From Nocardia sp. (lineage in GTDB: Bacteria; Actinomycetota; Actinomycetes; Mycobacteriales; Mycobacteriaceae): a DNA stretch of 64,000 nt. Below, one piece after another: positions 9,073-17,979 of the stretch. A model generated the notes under the pieces. It had not been told where the DNA came from. It was given only the letters and a program-made list of their open reading frames with translations, and did no database searches. Numbering within the stretch: the first letter of the stretch is position 1; every line of letters begins with the position of its first letter. The stretch lies in contig NZ_JAODNK010000153.1 of NCBI RefSeq assembly GCF_025465275.1, positions 124,001-188,000 of the forward strand. Reading direction: 5' to 3'. Both the position numbers and the translations under genes were made by a program.

Positions 9073-9078
9073 TAATGT
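9073..9078 (+). promoter_or_regulatory. -10 box deciding the MFS start
   Basis: TAATGT sits seven bases before GTG 9086, which favours a leaderless transcript starting there over the upstream in-frame TTG at 9044. Confidence 0.5.
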
Positions 9079-9085
9079 CACCGCG

Positions 9086-10369
9086 GTGAAGCTGCTCGCC
9101 GATATAACCCCCTTACGCAACGCTGACTACCGGAGGCTCTGGACCACCGGCATCGTCACGGTTATCGGCGCGCAGCTATCGGTGGTAGCGGTTCCCAAGC
9201 AGCTGTACGACATCACGCACAGCTCCTCCTATGTCGGGCTGGCCGGACTCTTCGGCCTGATCCCGCTCATCGTGTTCGGGCTCTGGGGCGGTGCGCTCGC
9301 CGATGTCATGGATCGCCGGAAGTTGTTGCTGATCACCAGCACCGGTACGGGCCTCACCTCCGTGGCGTTCTGGGCGCAGGCGGCGGCGGGCATGAACAAT
9401 CCGTGGCTGGTGCTGGTGCTGTTCTCGGTGCAGCAGGCGTTCTTCGCGATGAATCAGCCTGCCCGCGCGGCCATCTACCCGCGTCTGCTGCCTCCCGAGC
9501 AGCTGCCCGCGGCCAATTCGCTGAGCATGACGGTCATGCAGTTCGGGGCGATCGCCGGACCGGTGACGGCGGGCATGCTGATTCCGTTCAGCGGTCTGGC
9601 CACGCTGTATCTGATCGATTCGTTCTTCCTGCTCGCCACGCTGTGGGCCATCTGGAAGCTGCCCCCGATCCCGCCCACCGGTACCGCCCGCCGGGCCGGA
9701 TTGCGTGAGGTCCTGGACGGTTTCGTCTATCTCGCGACGCAGCGAATCCTGTTGGCGTCCTTCGCCGTCGATGTGGTGGCCATGGTCTTCGGTATGTCGC
9801 GTGCGCTGTTCCCGCAGATCGCACTGGATACGTTCCCCGGCAGCAATTCCGGCGGCACCGCGCTGGGCCTGCTCTTCGCCGCCATGTCGGTGGGCGCCGT
9901 GCTGGGTGGCGTCTTCTCCGGCTGGCTCACGCGAATCCGCAGGCAGGGCTTGGCCGTGGTGGTCTGCATCGTGCTGTGGGGCATCGGCATGGTCGGCTTC
10001 GGTCTGGCCATCGGTGCGGCGGGGCATGCGCTGAGCACCACGGTGGCGCTGTGGATCGCGCTCGCCTGCTTGGCTTTCGGCGGTGCGGTCGACATGTTCT
10101 CGGCGGCGCTACGCACCACCATGCTGCAGTCGGTGGCCACCGACGAGATGCGCGGGCGGCTGCAGGGCGTATTCATCGTGGTGGTGGCGGGCGGACCCCG
10201 CATCGGTGATGTTGCGCACGGTTTCGCGGCCGCGGCGGTGGGTACCGCGGTAGCAGCGGCCGGTGGCGGATTCCTCGTGGTGATCGGCATGGTCGTCGCG
10301 GCCCTGCTCTTCCCTGCTTTCCTGCGGTACCGGGTGGGACGTGCGCACTCGCAATTGCAGACCACCTGA
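9086..10369 (+). CDS. MFS transporter, EntS-like (MFS_3)
   Basis: A 427-residue integral membrane protein with about 12 predicted segments. The N-terminus LLADITPLRNADYRRLW and the cytoplasmic GGALADVMDRRKLLL loop are typical of the MFS_3/enterobactin-exporter-like branch. Its substrate cannot be read; homologues export siderophores or drugs. It is a stand-alone gene between pdxH and gltA2. The sequence TTAGGCTGGCTAAT just upstream only faintly recalls an IdeR box, so iron control is not claimed. Confidence 0.8.
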   Translation: MKLLADITPLRNADYRRLWTTGIVTVIGAQLSVVAVPKQLYDITHSSSYVGLAGLFGLIPLIVFGLWGGALADVMDRRKLLLITSTGTGLTSVAFWAQAAAGMNNPWLVLVLFSVQQAFFAMNQPARAAIYPRLLPPEQLPAANSLSMTVMQFGAIAGPVTAGMLIPFSGLATLYLIDSFFLLATLWAIWKLPPIPPTGTARRAGLREVLDGFVYLATQRILLASFAVDVVAMVFGMSRALFPQIALDTFPGSNSGGTALGLLFAAMSVGAVLGGVFSGWLTRIRRQGLAVVVCIVLWGIGMVGFGLAIGAAGHALSTTVALWIALACLAFGGAVDMFSAALRTTMLQSVATDEMRGRLQGVFIVVVAGGPRIGDVAHGFAAAAVGTAVAAAGGGFLVVIGMVVAALLFPAFLRYRVGRAHSQLQTT

Positions 10370-10549
10370 GCACGGCCGATGCCAATAGCACAGGAGAGCC
10401 TCGAACCTCACCTGGCAGCGAAGTGACTGTGAGGTAGTTATTGGTGACCCCTCGTTAGTCGGGCGTACTGGACAACGGCTAGCGTTGACGCAAGCGCGTC
10501 GTCGCCACCCGCCGATGCCTATGGTTTCAAGCCTGAGAGGGATCCTTCC

Positions 10550-11863
10550 GTGCCCGCTGAGAACATCATCAACGTCGACGACGACGCCAAGCCGGTGCTG
10601 ACTTACCCCGGCGGCGAGTACCCCATGACGGTCGCCAAGGCGGTCGAGGGAAATGACGGAATAGACCTGGGCAAGCTGCTGGCCAGCACCGGGTACGTCA
10701 CCTACGACCCGGGTTTCATGAATACCGCGTCGACCAAATCGTCCATCACCTATATCGATGGCGAAGCGGGCATTCTGCGCTACCGCGGCTACCCGATCGA
10801 GCAGCTGGCCGGTAAGGCCAGTTTCATCGAGGTCAGCTACCTGCTCATCTACGGTGAGCTGCCGACGCAGGCCCAGCTGGACGATTTCACCGACCGGATC
10901 CGCCGGCACACCCTGCTGCACGAGGATCTGAAGCGGTTCTTCGACGGCTTCCCGCGCAATGCGCACCCGATGCCGGTGCTGTCGTCCGCGGTGAACGCGC
11001 TGTCGGCGTACTACCAGGACTCGCTGGACCCGCGCGATCCCGAGCAGGTCGAGCTTTCCACCATCCGACTGCTGGCCAAGCTGCCGACCATCGCGGCCTA
11101 CGCCTACAAGAAGTCGGTCGGCCAGCCGTTCCTGTACCCGGACAACTCGCTGAGCCTGGTCGAGAACTTCCTGCGCATGACCTTCGGTTTCCCGGCCGAG
11201 CCGTACGAGGTCGATCCCGAGGTCGCCGCCGCGCTGGACATGCTGCTGGTGCTGCACGCCGATCACGAGCAGAACTGCTCGACTTCGACCGTGCGCCTGG
11301 TGGGTTCGTCGGACGCCAACCTGTTCACCTCCGTCTCCGGCGGCATCAACGCACTCTGGGGCCCGCTGCACGGCGGCGCCAACCAGGCCGTGCTGGAGAT
11401 GCTGGACGACATCAAGGCGAACGGCGGCGACGTCAAGGAGTTCATCCGCAAGGTCAAGAACAAGGAAGACGGCGTGAAGCTCATGGGCTTCGGGCACCGC
11501 GTCTACCGCAATTACGACCCGCGCGCGACCATCGCCAAGCAGCACGCCGATGCCATCCTGTCCAAGCTCGGCGGCGATGATCAGCTCTTCGCTATCGCCA
11601 AGGCGCTCGAGGAAGCCGCGCTGACCGATGAGTACTTCATCGAGCGCCGCCTGTACCCGAATGTCGACTTCTACACCGGTGTCGTCTACCGCGCCATGGG
11701 CTTCCCGACCCGCATGTTCACCGTGCTGTTCGCCATGGGCCGGCTGCCGGGCTGGATCGCGCACTGGCGGGAAATGCACCGCGAGCCGCTGAAGATCGGC
11801 CGTCCGCGCCAGATCTACACCGGTTATGCCGAGCGTGACTACAAGGGCATTTCCGAGCGCTGA
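10550..11863 (+). CDS. gltA2: Citrate synthase (GltA2 type)
   Basis: A 437-residue hexameric-type citrate synthase, the main TCA-cycle enzyme. Visible motifs: SSITYIDGEAGILRYRGYPI, LHADHEQNCSTSTVRLVGSS, WGPLHGGANQAV with an active-site His, and MGFGHRVYRNYDPRA with the second His. The GTG start has GAGAGGGA about eight bases upstream. It is followed by a strong intrinsic terminator, so it is monocistronic. The equivalent in M. tuberculosis is Rv0896. Confidence 0.95.
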   Translation: MPAENIINVDDDAKPVLTYPGGEYPMTVAKAVEGNDGIDLGKLLASTGYVTYDPGFMNTASTKSSITYIDGEAGILRYRGYPIEQLAGKASFIEVSYLLIYGELPTQAQLDDFTDRIRRHTLLHEDLKRFFDGFPRNAHPMPVLSSAVNALSAYYQDSLDPRDPEQVELSTIRLLAKLPTIAAYAYKKSVGQPFLYPDNSLSLVENFLRMTFGFPAEPYEVDPEVAAALDMLLVLHADHEQNCSTSTVRLVGSSDANLFTSVSGGINALWGPLHGGANQAVLEMLDDIKANGGDVKEFIRKVKNKEDGVKLMGFGHRVYRNYDPRATIAKQHADAILSKLGGDDQLFAIAKALEEAALTDEYFIERRLYPNVDFYTGVVYRAMGFPTRMFTVLFAMGRLPGWIAHWREMHREPLKIGRPRQIYTGYAERDYKGISER

Positions 11864-11889
11864 GCTCGGTGCCGTAGTACCTGACATCG

Positions 11890-11920
11890 AACCCGCCTCC
11901 GGCACAACGGAGGCGGGTTT
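11890..11920 (+). terminator. Terminator of gltA2
   Basis: A 12-bp perfect stem (AACCCGCCTCCG/CGGAGGCGGGTT) with a six-base loop, followed by a T-rich tail, 26 bases after the gltA2 stop. Confidence 0.85.
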
Positions 11921-12023
11921 CGTCGTTTCGGAAGCCCTTATCGCACAGCATTTCCCGGCGTTAACGTGGACTGCAAGGTCTTCTTAAGGAGATCGACAGC
12001 GACCCCCGGCATTGTTGTTCCCA

Positions 12024-12042
12024 CGAGATCGAAATGATCTCG
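12024..12042 (+). other. Hairpin in the leader of the 33-residue microprotein gene
   Basis: CGAGATC-GAAAT-GATCTCG, 55 bases before the microprotein ATG. A second small stem (TATGTGCC/GGCGCATA) follows it at about 12059-12077. They could form a structured 5' leader. Confidence 0.4.
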
Positions 12043-12096
12043 AAGGGAAACGAAAGAGTATGTGCCACAGGCGCATACAGCTGAGAGGGAAATATC

Positions 12097-12198
12097 ATGC
12101 TGTACCTGCTCGATGCCGGCTCTTCTATCGCCGCAAACGCCACCGCCGCAATCGGCAATCTGATCAACATCATCATGGCGCTCGCCCCGCATCCCTGA
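12097..12198 (+). CDS. Predicted 33-residue microprotein
   Basis: The reading frame begins MLYLLDAGSSIAANA and ends ALAPHP. It is hydrophobic and could form one membrane or amphipathic helix (about residues 15-30). GAGAGGGA lies seven bases before the ATG, a better site than many annotated genes here have. No family is recognised. It lies alone between the gltA2 terminator and the G-run tract. Two similarly placed small genes occur at 32060 and 39897, which is why it is listed; translation is unproven. Confidence 0.45.
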   Translation: MLYLLDAGSSIAANATAAIGNLINIIMALAPHP

Positions 12199-12516
12199 TC
12201 CGCCGATCGCCGGGGGCACCGTCCGGGGGGACGGGGTAACCAAACAACTCGGGGGTCGGGGGTTCACACCAAAGCGGGGGATTGCCTGGGGGCAACAATC
12301 TGGTCAGCGCTGGTCTGGGGGACGAGCGCTGATCCGGGGGGAACAGCTGGTCCGGGGGGACGAGCTGATCCGGGGCCAGCGTCGTCGGGGGACGGCACTG
12401 GCCGGGGGGACGCGCCGGGTCGGGGGGCCGGCGTGGAACCGGGGGGACGAGGGGGCCGTGTGGCGCCATCCGAAGAAGAGTCGGGGGCGGGTGGCGCCAC
12501 GCGGAGGGAAAACCGA
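12199..12516 (+). repeat. G-run array with degenerate 18-20-nt tandem repeats
   Basis: The + strand carries about 20 runs of four to seven G in roughly 290 bases (about 12210-12490). Part of it (12308-12380) consists of degenerate units of the form GCTGRTCCGGGGGGACGA. No reading frame through it is supported. The density of G-runs would allow several adjacent G-quadruplexes on the strand that is non-template for the downstream gene. Confidence 0.75.
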
Positions 12517-13758
12517 ATGCGCGGGATGCCGGATTCATGGGATGGTCGAACCATGGCATCGACGAATGGCATTACCCTGCGTTCGGCCACCGAGAGCGAC
12601 TGGCCGGCAATTCTGGAGCTGGCCGAAGTGTGCTTCGGCATGCGCTACGACCAGTCCGAAATCGAGAATATTCCGGGTCTGTTCCCCATCGACCGAGCGA
12701 TTGTCGCCGTCGACGAGGGGCGGATCGTCGGGCATACCGTGGACCGGACCATGACGGTCACCGTGCCCGGTGCGGCCACCGTGCAGGCGGCGGGCGTGTC
12801 CGCGGTGACGGTCGCCCCCACCCATCGGCGGCGCGGCATTCTGCGCGCGCTCTACACCGCGCAGCACGAGCGCACCGAAGCCGAGGGCATACCGCTCACC
12901 ATCTTCACCGCCAGCGAGGGCACCATCTACGGGCGGTTCGGGTACGGCCCGGCCACCGTGGAGAACGTGGTCAGCATCGACCGGGCGCTGGCCGAATTCC
13001 GGCCCACCGCACCCGATCCCGGCGGCGTGCAGACCTCCACCCTGGTCGCGGCGCAGGACCATATCCGGGAGGTGTACGACCGCTGGCGCCGTCTGGTCCC
13101 CGGTGGTCAGGCCCGCCCGGACGCCAACTGGAATATCTGGTTCGCCGATCCGGAGCGCCATCGCGAGGGCGCGTCCTCACTGTTCGTGCTCACCCATCCG
13201 GACGGTTATGTGCTGTACCGACGGCAGTGGCGCAGTGACGAATCCATCGCGACCGTGGCCGAGTTCCGCGCGGTCACGCCCGAGGCGCATGCCGCACTCT
13301 GGCGGGTGCTGCTGAGCCTCGACCTGCTGAAGAAGGTGGAGGCGTCGCTCACCGACGACGATCCACTCCCCCTGCTGGTGACCAATCCGCGGCTGGTCCG
13401 CACCACCGCCCGTTACGACGGCGTGTGGGCGCGGGTCATGGATGTACCGGCGGCGCTGTCCGCCCGGACCTACCAGCAGGATCTGGATACCGTGCTGGCA
13501 GTACAGGATCCGTTCCGCCATGCGGGCGGCACCTTCGCACTGCGGGTGCGGGACGGCGTGGCCGAATGCACGCCCACCAGCCGTCCGGCGGAGCTGGAAC
13601 TCGGCATCGATGTGCTCGGCAGCCTGTACTTCGGTGCGCATCGGGCACGAGTCTTCGCCGCCGCCAACCGAATTCAAGCCAAGGATGCGGGAGTACTGCG
13701 CGCGTTCGACACGGCCTTCACCGGCGAGCAGGATCCGGAACTCGGCTGGTTCTTCTGA
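12517..13758 (+). CDS. Eis-like GNAT N-acetyltransferase
   Basis: A 413-residue protein with the three-part Eis architecture: an N-terminal GNAT domain with the acetyl-CoA loop VTVAPTHRRRGILRAL (about residues 100-115), a middle GNAT-like domain, and a C-terminal SCP2-like domain (ALRVRDGVAECTPTSRPAELELGIDVLGSLYFGA) ending in an aromatic C-terminal carboxylate (GWFF). Eis proteins acetylate amines on aminoglycosides or host proteins; the natural substrate is unknown. Start ATG 12517 is supported by GGAGGG eight bases upstream; ATG 12553 is an alternative. The gene follows the G-run tract. Confidence 0.85.
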   Translation: MRGMPDSWDGRTMASTNGITLRSATESDWPAILELAEVCFGMRYDQSEIENIPGLFPIDRAIVAVDEGRIVGHTVDRTMTVTVPGAATVQAAGVSAVTVAPTHRRRGILRALYTAQHERTEAEGIPLTIFTASEGTIYGRFGYGPATVENVVSIDRALAEFRPTAPDPGGVQTSTLVAAQDHIREVYDRWRRLVPGGQARPDANWNIWFADPERHREGASSLFVLTHPDGYVLYRRQWRSDESIATVAEFRAVTPEAHAALWRVLLSLDLLKKVEASLTDDDPLPLLVTNPRLVRTTARYDGVWARVMDVPAALSARTYQQDLDTVLAVQDPFRHAGGTFALRVRDGVAECTPTSRPAELELGIDVLGSLYFGAHRARVFAAANRIQAKDAGVLRAFDTAFTGEQDPELGWFF

Positions 13759-13790
13759 GCCCGCGGGAATTCCACTGAGCCAGAACGACA

Positions 13791-13827
13791 GCTGCGAGGC
13801 GGCACCCCGGGGGTGCCGCCTCGCAGC
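13791..13827 (+). terminator. Terminator of the Eis-like gene
   Basis: An almost perfect 37-base hairpin with 18-bp arms (GCTGCGAGGCGGCACCCC and complement), 32 bases after the stop, followed by GGTTT. Confidence 0.8.
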
Positions 13828-13837
13828 CGGTTTCACG

Positions 13838-14164
13838 CTATCTCGATGCCGTCCTCCGGCTTGTCCCGCCCGCCGGCGCAATAGTTTGCCCATAGTGTGC
13901 TTCTATCTGTGCACGTGTTCCATACACGCGCCTCAGGGTGCCAACCGAACTTGAATCTTCAATCCCGAGAGCCATAAATAGGCAATCCCGAGTCGGATCG
14001 GAGTCACTCGAGATCATTAGCGGGATATTTGCAACAAGAGATCTCGGAGCGAGACGATTCAGGCACTCGCAATGCGAATCCCGCACACCCTGATCGGTAC
14101 CCCCACCGATAAGTCAGGGTTCTCCCCGTGGTGGACACCCCCGCGGCGCTGGCATGCTGGAAGG
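13838..14164. other. Gap without a supported gene
   Basis: This stretch is noticeably richer in A+T than its neighbours (13900-14080) and contains a 7-bp inverted repeat CGAGATC/GATCTCG around 14010-14048. Short minus-strand frames exist but show no ribosome-binding site or family. It may hold regulatory DNA or a decayed insertion. Confidence 0.4.
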
Positions 14165-14563
14165 GTGAAACCGATCCAGCTGATTCTGAACGTCCTGTGG
14201 CTCGTCCTGGTCGGATTCTGGATGGCCGTGGGTTATGTGATCGCGGGGCTCATCTGCTGCGTGCTGATCGTGACCATTCCCTGGGGCATCGCCTCGTTCC
14301 GCATCGCCTCGTTCGTACTCTTCCCGTTCGGGCGGGAGGCGGTCGAGAAGCCGGGTGCCGGTGTGGCGTCGATGCTCGGCAATGTCATCTGGATCATCGT
14401 CGCCGGCTGGTGGCTGGCGCTCGGGCATCTGTTCACCAGCATTGCCCTGGCCATCACCATTATCGGAATCCCGTTCGCCTGGGCCAACCTCAAGCTGATC
14501 CCGATCTCGCTAATGCCGCTCGGCCGCGAAATCGTGCCCAGTGACCGGGTTTTCGGCGCCTGA
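14165..14563 (+). CDS. YccF domain-containing membrane protein
   Basis: A 132-residue protein with two copies of the YccF unit. Each copy combines hydrophobic helices with a conserved TIPWGIASFRIASFVLFPFGRE or IGIPFAWANLKLIPISLMPLGRE motif (about residues 39-60 and 98-120). About four membrane segments are expected. The function of the family is unknown. GTG 14165 is chosen because the conserved domain starts immediately (VKPIQLILNVLW). It precedes the acyl-CoA ligase gene by 28 bases and may be co-transcribed with it. Confidence 0.8.
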   Translation: MKPIQLILNVLWLVLVGFWMAVGYVIAGLICCVLIVTIPWGIASFRIASFVLFPFGREAVEKPGAGVASMLGNVIWIIVAGWWLALGHLFTSIALAITIIGIPFAWANLKLIPISLMPLGREIVPSDRVFGA

Positions 14564-14591
14564 ACCCGCTCCGGCGCGGCAGAGTGTTGTC

Positions 14592-16325
14592 ATGCACGAC
14601 AATCCGCCCAGGCAAGACAATCCGCTGTGGGCGTCCGGCCCCGAGATCCCGCGGCTCACACCCGCCGAGGTCGCCGAACGCGGCCTGACCTTCGCCGATC
14701 TGCTGCTGCTTCGCGAGCACGACGAGCATCCGGGGTTGCGGTTCGAGGACTCCGTCTGGACCTGGGGCGAGGTGGTGCGGGAATGCGCCGCCCGCGCCGA
14801 GGTGCTCGGCGAGCTGCGCCGCCCGGACCGCCCCTTCCATCTCGGGGTGCTGCTGGAGAATGTGCCCGAGTACATCTTCCTGCTCGGCGCGGCCGCGCTG
14901 TCGGGTGCGACGCTGATCGGCATCAATCCGACCCGGCGCGGCGGCGAGCTGGCCGCCGATATCCGGGGCGTGGACTGCGATCTGATCATCACCGACTCGC
15001 AGCAGCGGGAACTGCTCGCAGATCTGGACACCGGCGTGGACGCGGACCGCATCCTGGCCGTCGATGAATCCGCGTGGCTCGAACGTCTTTCCGCCGCGTC
15101 CACCCATTCTGTGCGGGTCGCGCCCGAGGCGCGGGAGCGGTCCACCCGGCTGCTGCTGACCTTCACCTCCGGCTCCACCGGCGCACCGAAGGCCGTGATC
15201 TGCACGACCGGGCGGCTGGCGGCACTCGGCGCCATGAACCACTGTTCGCTGACCCGCGAGGATGTCACCTACAACGCCATGCCGCTGTTCCACGGCAATG
15301 CGATCATGGCGTGCTGGGCGCCGTCGGTGTTCACCGGCGCGACCTTCACCATGCGACGCCGGTTCTCGGTCTCTGGTTTCCTGCCGGATATCCGCCGGTT
15401 CGGGGCCACCTATTTCAACTATGTCGGCCGGTCGCTGGCCTATCTGCTGGCCGCGCCGGAGTCACCGCTGGAGCGAGATACCAAGCTGCGCATCGCCTTC
15501 GGGACCGAGGCGGCGCCACGCGACCGGGACGAGTTCGCGCGCCGGTTCGGGGTGCGGCCGGTGGAGAGCTACGGGTCGAGCGAGGGCGGGGTGGTGATTC
15601 GGCTGTCACCGGACTCACCGCCGAATTCGCTCGGCCGGGCGCCCGAGTTCATGAATATCGAAATTCACGACGAGCACGGAAAGCCGTGTCCACGTGCGTA
15701 TTTCGATGAACGGGGTGCGCTGGTCAATGCCGCGGAGGCGATCGGCGAGATCGTGAACATCACGGGCGCGGCCATGTTCGAGGGTTACTACCGCAATGAG
15801 CAGGCCAGTGCGGAGCGCATCGACGGCGCGATCTTCCGCACCGGCGATCTCGGTTATCAGGACGAGGCCGGATTCTTCTACTTCGCAGGACGTTCCAGCG
15901 ATCGCATCCGGGTGGACAGCGAGAACTTCTCGTCCGCACCGGTGGAACGGATTCTGGCGCGCTTCCCGGGCGTGAAACTGGCGGCGGTCTATCCGGTGCC
16001 GGACCCGCGCACCGGTGATCAGGTGATGGCCACGCTCGAACTCGACGCGGGGGTGGAGTTCGATCCGGCGGAGTTCGGCCGATTCCTGGCCCGGCAAAGC
16101 GATCTCGGTACCAAGTGGGCGCCGCGGTTCCTGCGGATCACCGCCGCGCTGCCGGTCACCGCCACCCGGAAGATCGACAAGCCCGCGCTGCGCCGCGAGT
16201 CCTGGCTGGCGAACGACCCGATCTACCTGGGCGCTGGGAAAACGCCGGAGTACCAGCGCTTGACCCCGCTGCTACGGGCGGAGCTGGCCGAGGAATACGC
16301 GCTGTACGGCCGCACTCCGAACTGA
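14592..16325 (+). CDS. Acyl-CoA synthetase (FadD17-like)
   Basis: A 577-residue ANL-superfamily enzyme that activates a fatty acid via an acyl-adenylate to acyl-CoA. Motifs: TFTSGSTGAPKAV (P-loop, about residue 189), ESYGSSEGG (about 324), TGDLGYQDEAGFFYFAGRSSDRIRVDSENFS (hinge, about 416-446) and the C-terminal lysine in RKIDKPALRRESW. It is most like the FadD17 branch. ATG 14592 is the first start that keeps the full N-terminus; a start at 14541 would overlap the YccF gene. The chain length of the substrate cannot be read. Confidence 0.85.
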   Translation: MHDNPPRQDNPLWASGPEIPRLTPAEVAERGLTFADLLLLREHDEHPGLRFEDSVWTWGEVVRECAARAEVLGELRRPDRPFHLGVLLENVPEYIFLLGAAALSGATLIGINPTRRGGELAADIRGVDCDLIITDSQQRELLADLDTGVDADRILAVDESAWLERLSAASTHSVRVAPEARERSTRLLLTFTSGSTGAPKAVICTTGRLAALGAMNHCSLTREDVTYNAMPLFHGNAIMACWAPSVFTGATFTMRRRFSVSGFLPDIRRFGATYFNYVGRSLAYLLAAPESPLERDTKLRIAFGTEAAPRDRDEFARRFGVRPVESYGSSEGGVVIRLSPDSPPNSLGRAPEFMNIEIHDEHGKPCPRAYFDERGALVNAAEAIGEIVNITGAAMFEGYYRNEQASAERIDGAIFRTGDLGYQDEAGFFYFAGRSSDRIRVDSENFSSAPVERILARFPGVKLAAVYPVPDPRTGDQVMATLELDAGVEFDPAEFGRFLARQSDLGTKWAPRFLRITAALPVTATRKIDKPALRRESWLANDPIYLGAGKTPEYQRLTPLLRAELAEEYALYGRTPN

Positions 16326-16348
16326 CGCGGCCCGAGAGCCGGTCCGCG

Positions 16349-16786
16349 CTACTCGGATTCGTCGACGATCTGCTTCATGATGCCGACGGCCTGCCCGAGC
16401 ACCTTCAGCTGATCCGGGGTCAGGCTCGACAGCTGCTCGGTCATCCAGGCTTCGCGCGCATGGTTTTCGTCGGCGACGAGAGCGCGGCCGGACTCCGAGA
16501 GCGAGACGATGATCTGGCGGCCGTCGGTGGGGTGCGGATTGCGCTCCACCAGAGCCATTTCCGACAGGGAGGCGATCACCCGGGTCATGGACGGCGGTTG
16601 TACGCGCTCCTTGGCGGCGAGTGTGCCCGGCGTCATGGCGCCGTCACGATTGAGGGTGGCGAGCGCGGAGAGCTGCGTCAGCGAAATCTGGGCATCGGCG
16701 CGCCTACCTCGCAGATGTCGCGTCAAGCGCACTACCGCCAGCGACAGTTCACCGGCGAGCGCTCGAATATCGGAAGGCGTTGTCAC
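16349..16786 (-). CDS. MarR-family transcriptional regulator
   Basis: A 145-residue winged-helix protein. The DNA-binding part runs from ISLTQLSALATLNRDGAMTPGTLAAKERVQPPSMTRVIASL to the wing VERNPHPTDGRQIIVSLSESG; helices at both ends form the dimer. It matches the Rv0880 group. The GTG start lies inside an inverted repeat (TGTCAC-N15-GTGACA), a plausible autoregulatory operator. The effector is unknown. Convergent with the acyl-CoA synthetase gene. Confidence 0.85.
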   Translation of the reverse strand: MTTPSDIRALAGELSLAVVRLTRHLRGRRADAQISLTQLSALATLNRDGAMTPGTLAAKERVQPPSMTRVIASLSEMALVERNPHPTDGRQIIVSLSESGRALVADENHAREAWMTEQLSSLTPDQLKVLGQAVGIMKQIVDESE

Positions 16787-16807
16787 AGAGGCAAACGATA
16801 CGTGACA
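16781..16807. promoter_or_regulatory. Inverted repeat over the MarR gene start
   Basis: TGTCAC at 16781-16786 and GTGACA at 16802-16807 span the start codon and presumed -10 region of the marR-type gene. Overlap with the start suits autorepression. Confidence 0.35.
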
Positions 16808-16916
16808 CCTCCCGCCGGGGACGCCGGTTCAGTATCAGACCTCCGCCACCAGGTGGCGAACCCACCGGTACGCGCCCTGTCCCCCGCTACACCCCTGCAC
16901 CTTCTACTCTGGAGAC

Positions 16917-17156
16917 GTGACCCAGCCCGTGCCGGAAATCCCCCCGCGCTTCACCGACCCGCGTCCGGTGCTGGCCATCGGCAGCATCGGCTTCCTGATC
17001 GCCACCATCGCCGTCTGGCTGAATGACAGCTGGGCGACCGCTCGCCCGATTTGTCTGATGGGTCTGGGAGTCGGACTGCTCGGCTACGCCCTCTTCGTTA
17101 TCCAGCGCCGCGGCGCCCGTCGTGGTGACAAAGGCGCGCAACTCGGGCTGGAGTAA
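16917..17156 (+). CDS. DUF2530 membrane protein
   Basis: A 79-residue protein with a short N-terminal tail (PRFTDPRPVLAIGS) and two membrane helices (about residues 20-35 and 45-63), followed by a basic tail. It matches DUF2530, which sits beside the MarR regulator in mycobacteria (Rv0879c/Rv0880). The function is unknown. The GTG start is preceded by TGGAGAC. Confidence 0.8.
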   Translation: MTQPVPEIPPRFTDPRPVLAIGSIGFLIATIAVWLNDSWATARPICLMGLGVGLLGYALFVIQRRGARRGDKGAQLGLE

Positions 17157-17234
17157 CCCCCGGACGAGCGTCCAGCAGAAAATTTATGAGCGTGCGAATT
17201 GACTGCACGCGTTGTTGACGCTTAACTCCCTGGA

Positions 17235-17861
17235 GTGTCCTCCCGATTGAGCGTCGAAGAACGACGGGCCCACCTTATCGAGGCGGCCATCGGCCTTGCC
17301 GAAAAAAAGGGCGTGGCAGGAGTTACCACGCGCGATGTTGCTCAGGCAGCCGGTGTTTCGCTCGGTGTGGTGCATTACTGTTTCGAAAACAAGGACCAGC
17401 TGATGACAGAGCTGGTCAAGGCGCTTTCGATGGAATTGCGAGATTCCGTCGACGCCAACGAAGCAGTATGGCAAGACGTCGGAACTGGAAAAGAAGCACT
17501 TCAAAGATTGGTGCGCGCGGCACTCGAACTCATGTGGCTCAATGTCGAAGCCACTCCCGAACGCCAACTACTCACCTACGAAACAACCACCTACGCACTT
17601 CGCGAAGGTGAACTAACTCCGGCAAAACTCGCGATTGCTCGCGAGCAGTACTTGTTCAACGACTCCACCCTTGCCGACATCGTCGAGCATGCGCGTGAAG
17701 CCACGTCGACGCAGTGGTCCCTCCCCGTCGGCACGCTCAGTCGCTTCATTCTCGCCACCATCGACGGCATAGTGCTCCGCTGGCTCGTCGACAACGACAG
17801 TGCCGCCGTCCGTGAGCAATTGGACGTTCTCGCCACCATGGTGTGCTCCTACGCCAGCTGA
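17235..17861 (+). CDS. TetR-family transcriptional regulator
   Basis: A 208-residue repressor-type protein. The HTH occupies about residues 8-55 (LIEAAIGLAEKKGVAGVTTRDVAQAAGVSLGVVHYCF), and the C-terminal half is the ligand/dimer domain. Codon use is less GC-rich than its neighbours and the upstream 75 bases are A/T-rich, suggesting a different history. An imperfect GCGTGC/GCACGC inverted repeat lies in the upstream gap. The GTG start is the first in frame; no strong ribosome-binding site is seen. The target genes are unknown. Confidence 0.75.
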   Translation: MSSRLSVEERRAHLIEAAIGLAEKKGVAGVTTRDVAQAAGVSLGVVHYCFENKDQLMTELVKALSMELRDSVDANEAVWQDVGTGKEALQRLVRAALELMWLNVEATPERQLLTYETTTYALREGELTPAKLAIAREQYLFNDSTLADIVEHAREATSTQWSLPVGTLSRFILATIDGIVLRWLVDNDSAAVREQLDVLATMVCSYAS

Positions 17862-17900
17862 TCTGCCCCAGCTGCACTGTCCCGCAATACAACCGCGTCC

Positions 17901-17931
17901 GGCGCGGGCATCCCCGATGGATGCCCGCGCC
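17901..17931 (+). terminator. Hairpin terminator after the TetR gene
   Basis: GGCGCGGGCATCC and its complement form a 13-bp perfect stem with a five-base loop, 40 bases past the stop. Confidence 0.7.
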
Positions 17932-17979
17932 TGACGCGATTTCGGGGAATGACCACCCTCGTATCCCGGCGCAGCACCT

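Noticed and set aside
9064..9082. Possible IdeR box before the EntS-like MFS gene
   Set aside because: Only about half of the 19 consensus positions agree, and the match overlaps the -10 element.
10109..11905. Long open frame antisense to gltA2
   Set aside because: It mirrors citrate synthase codons and has no recognisable family.
13838..14086. Small minus-strand frame in an A/T-richer gap
   Set aside because: No ribosome-binding site and no similarity; noted as gap content only.
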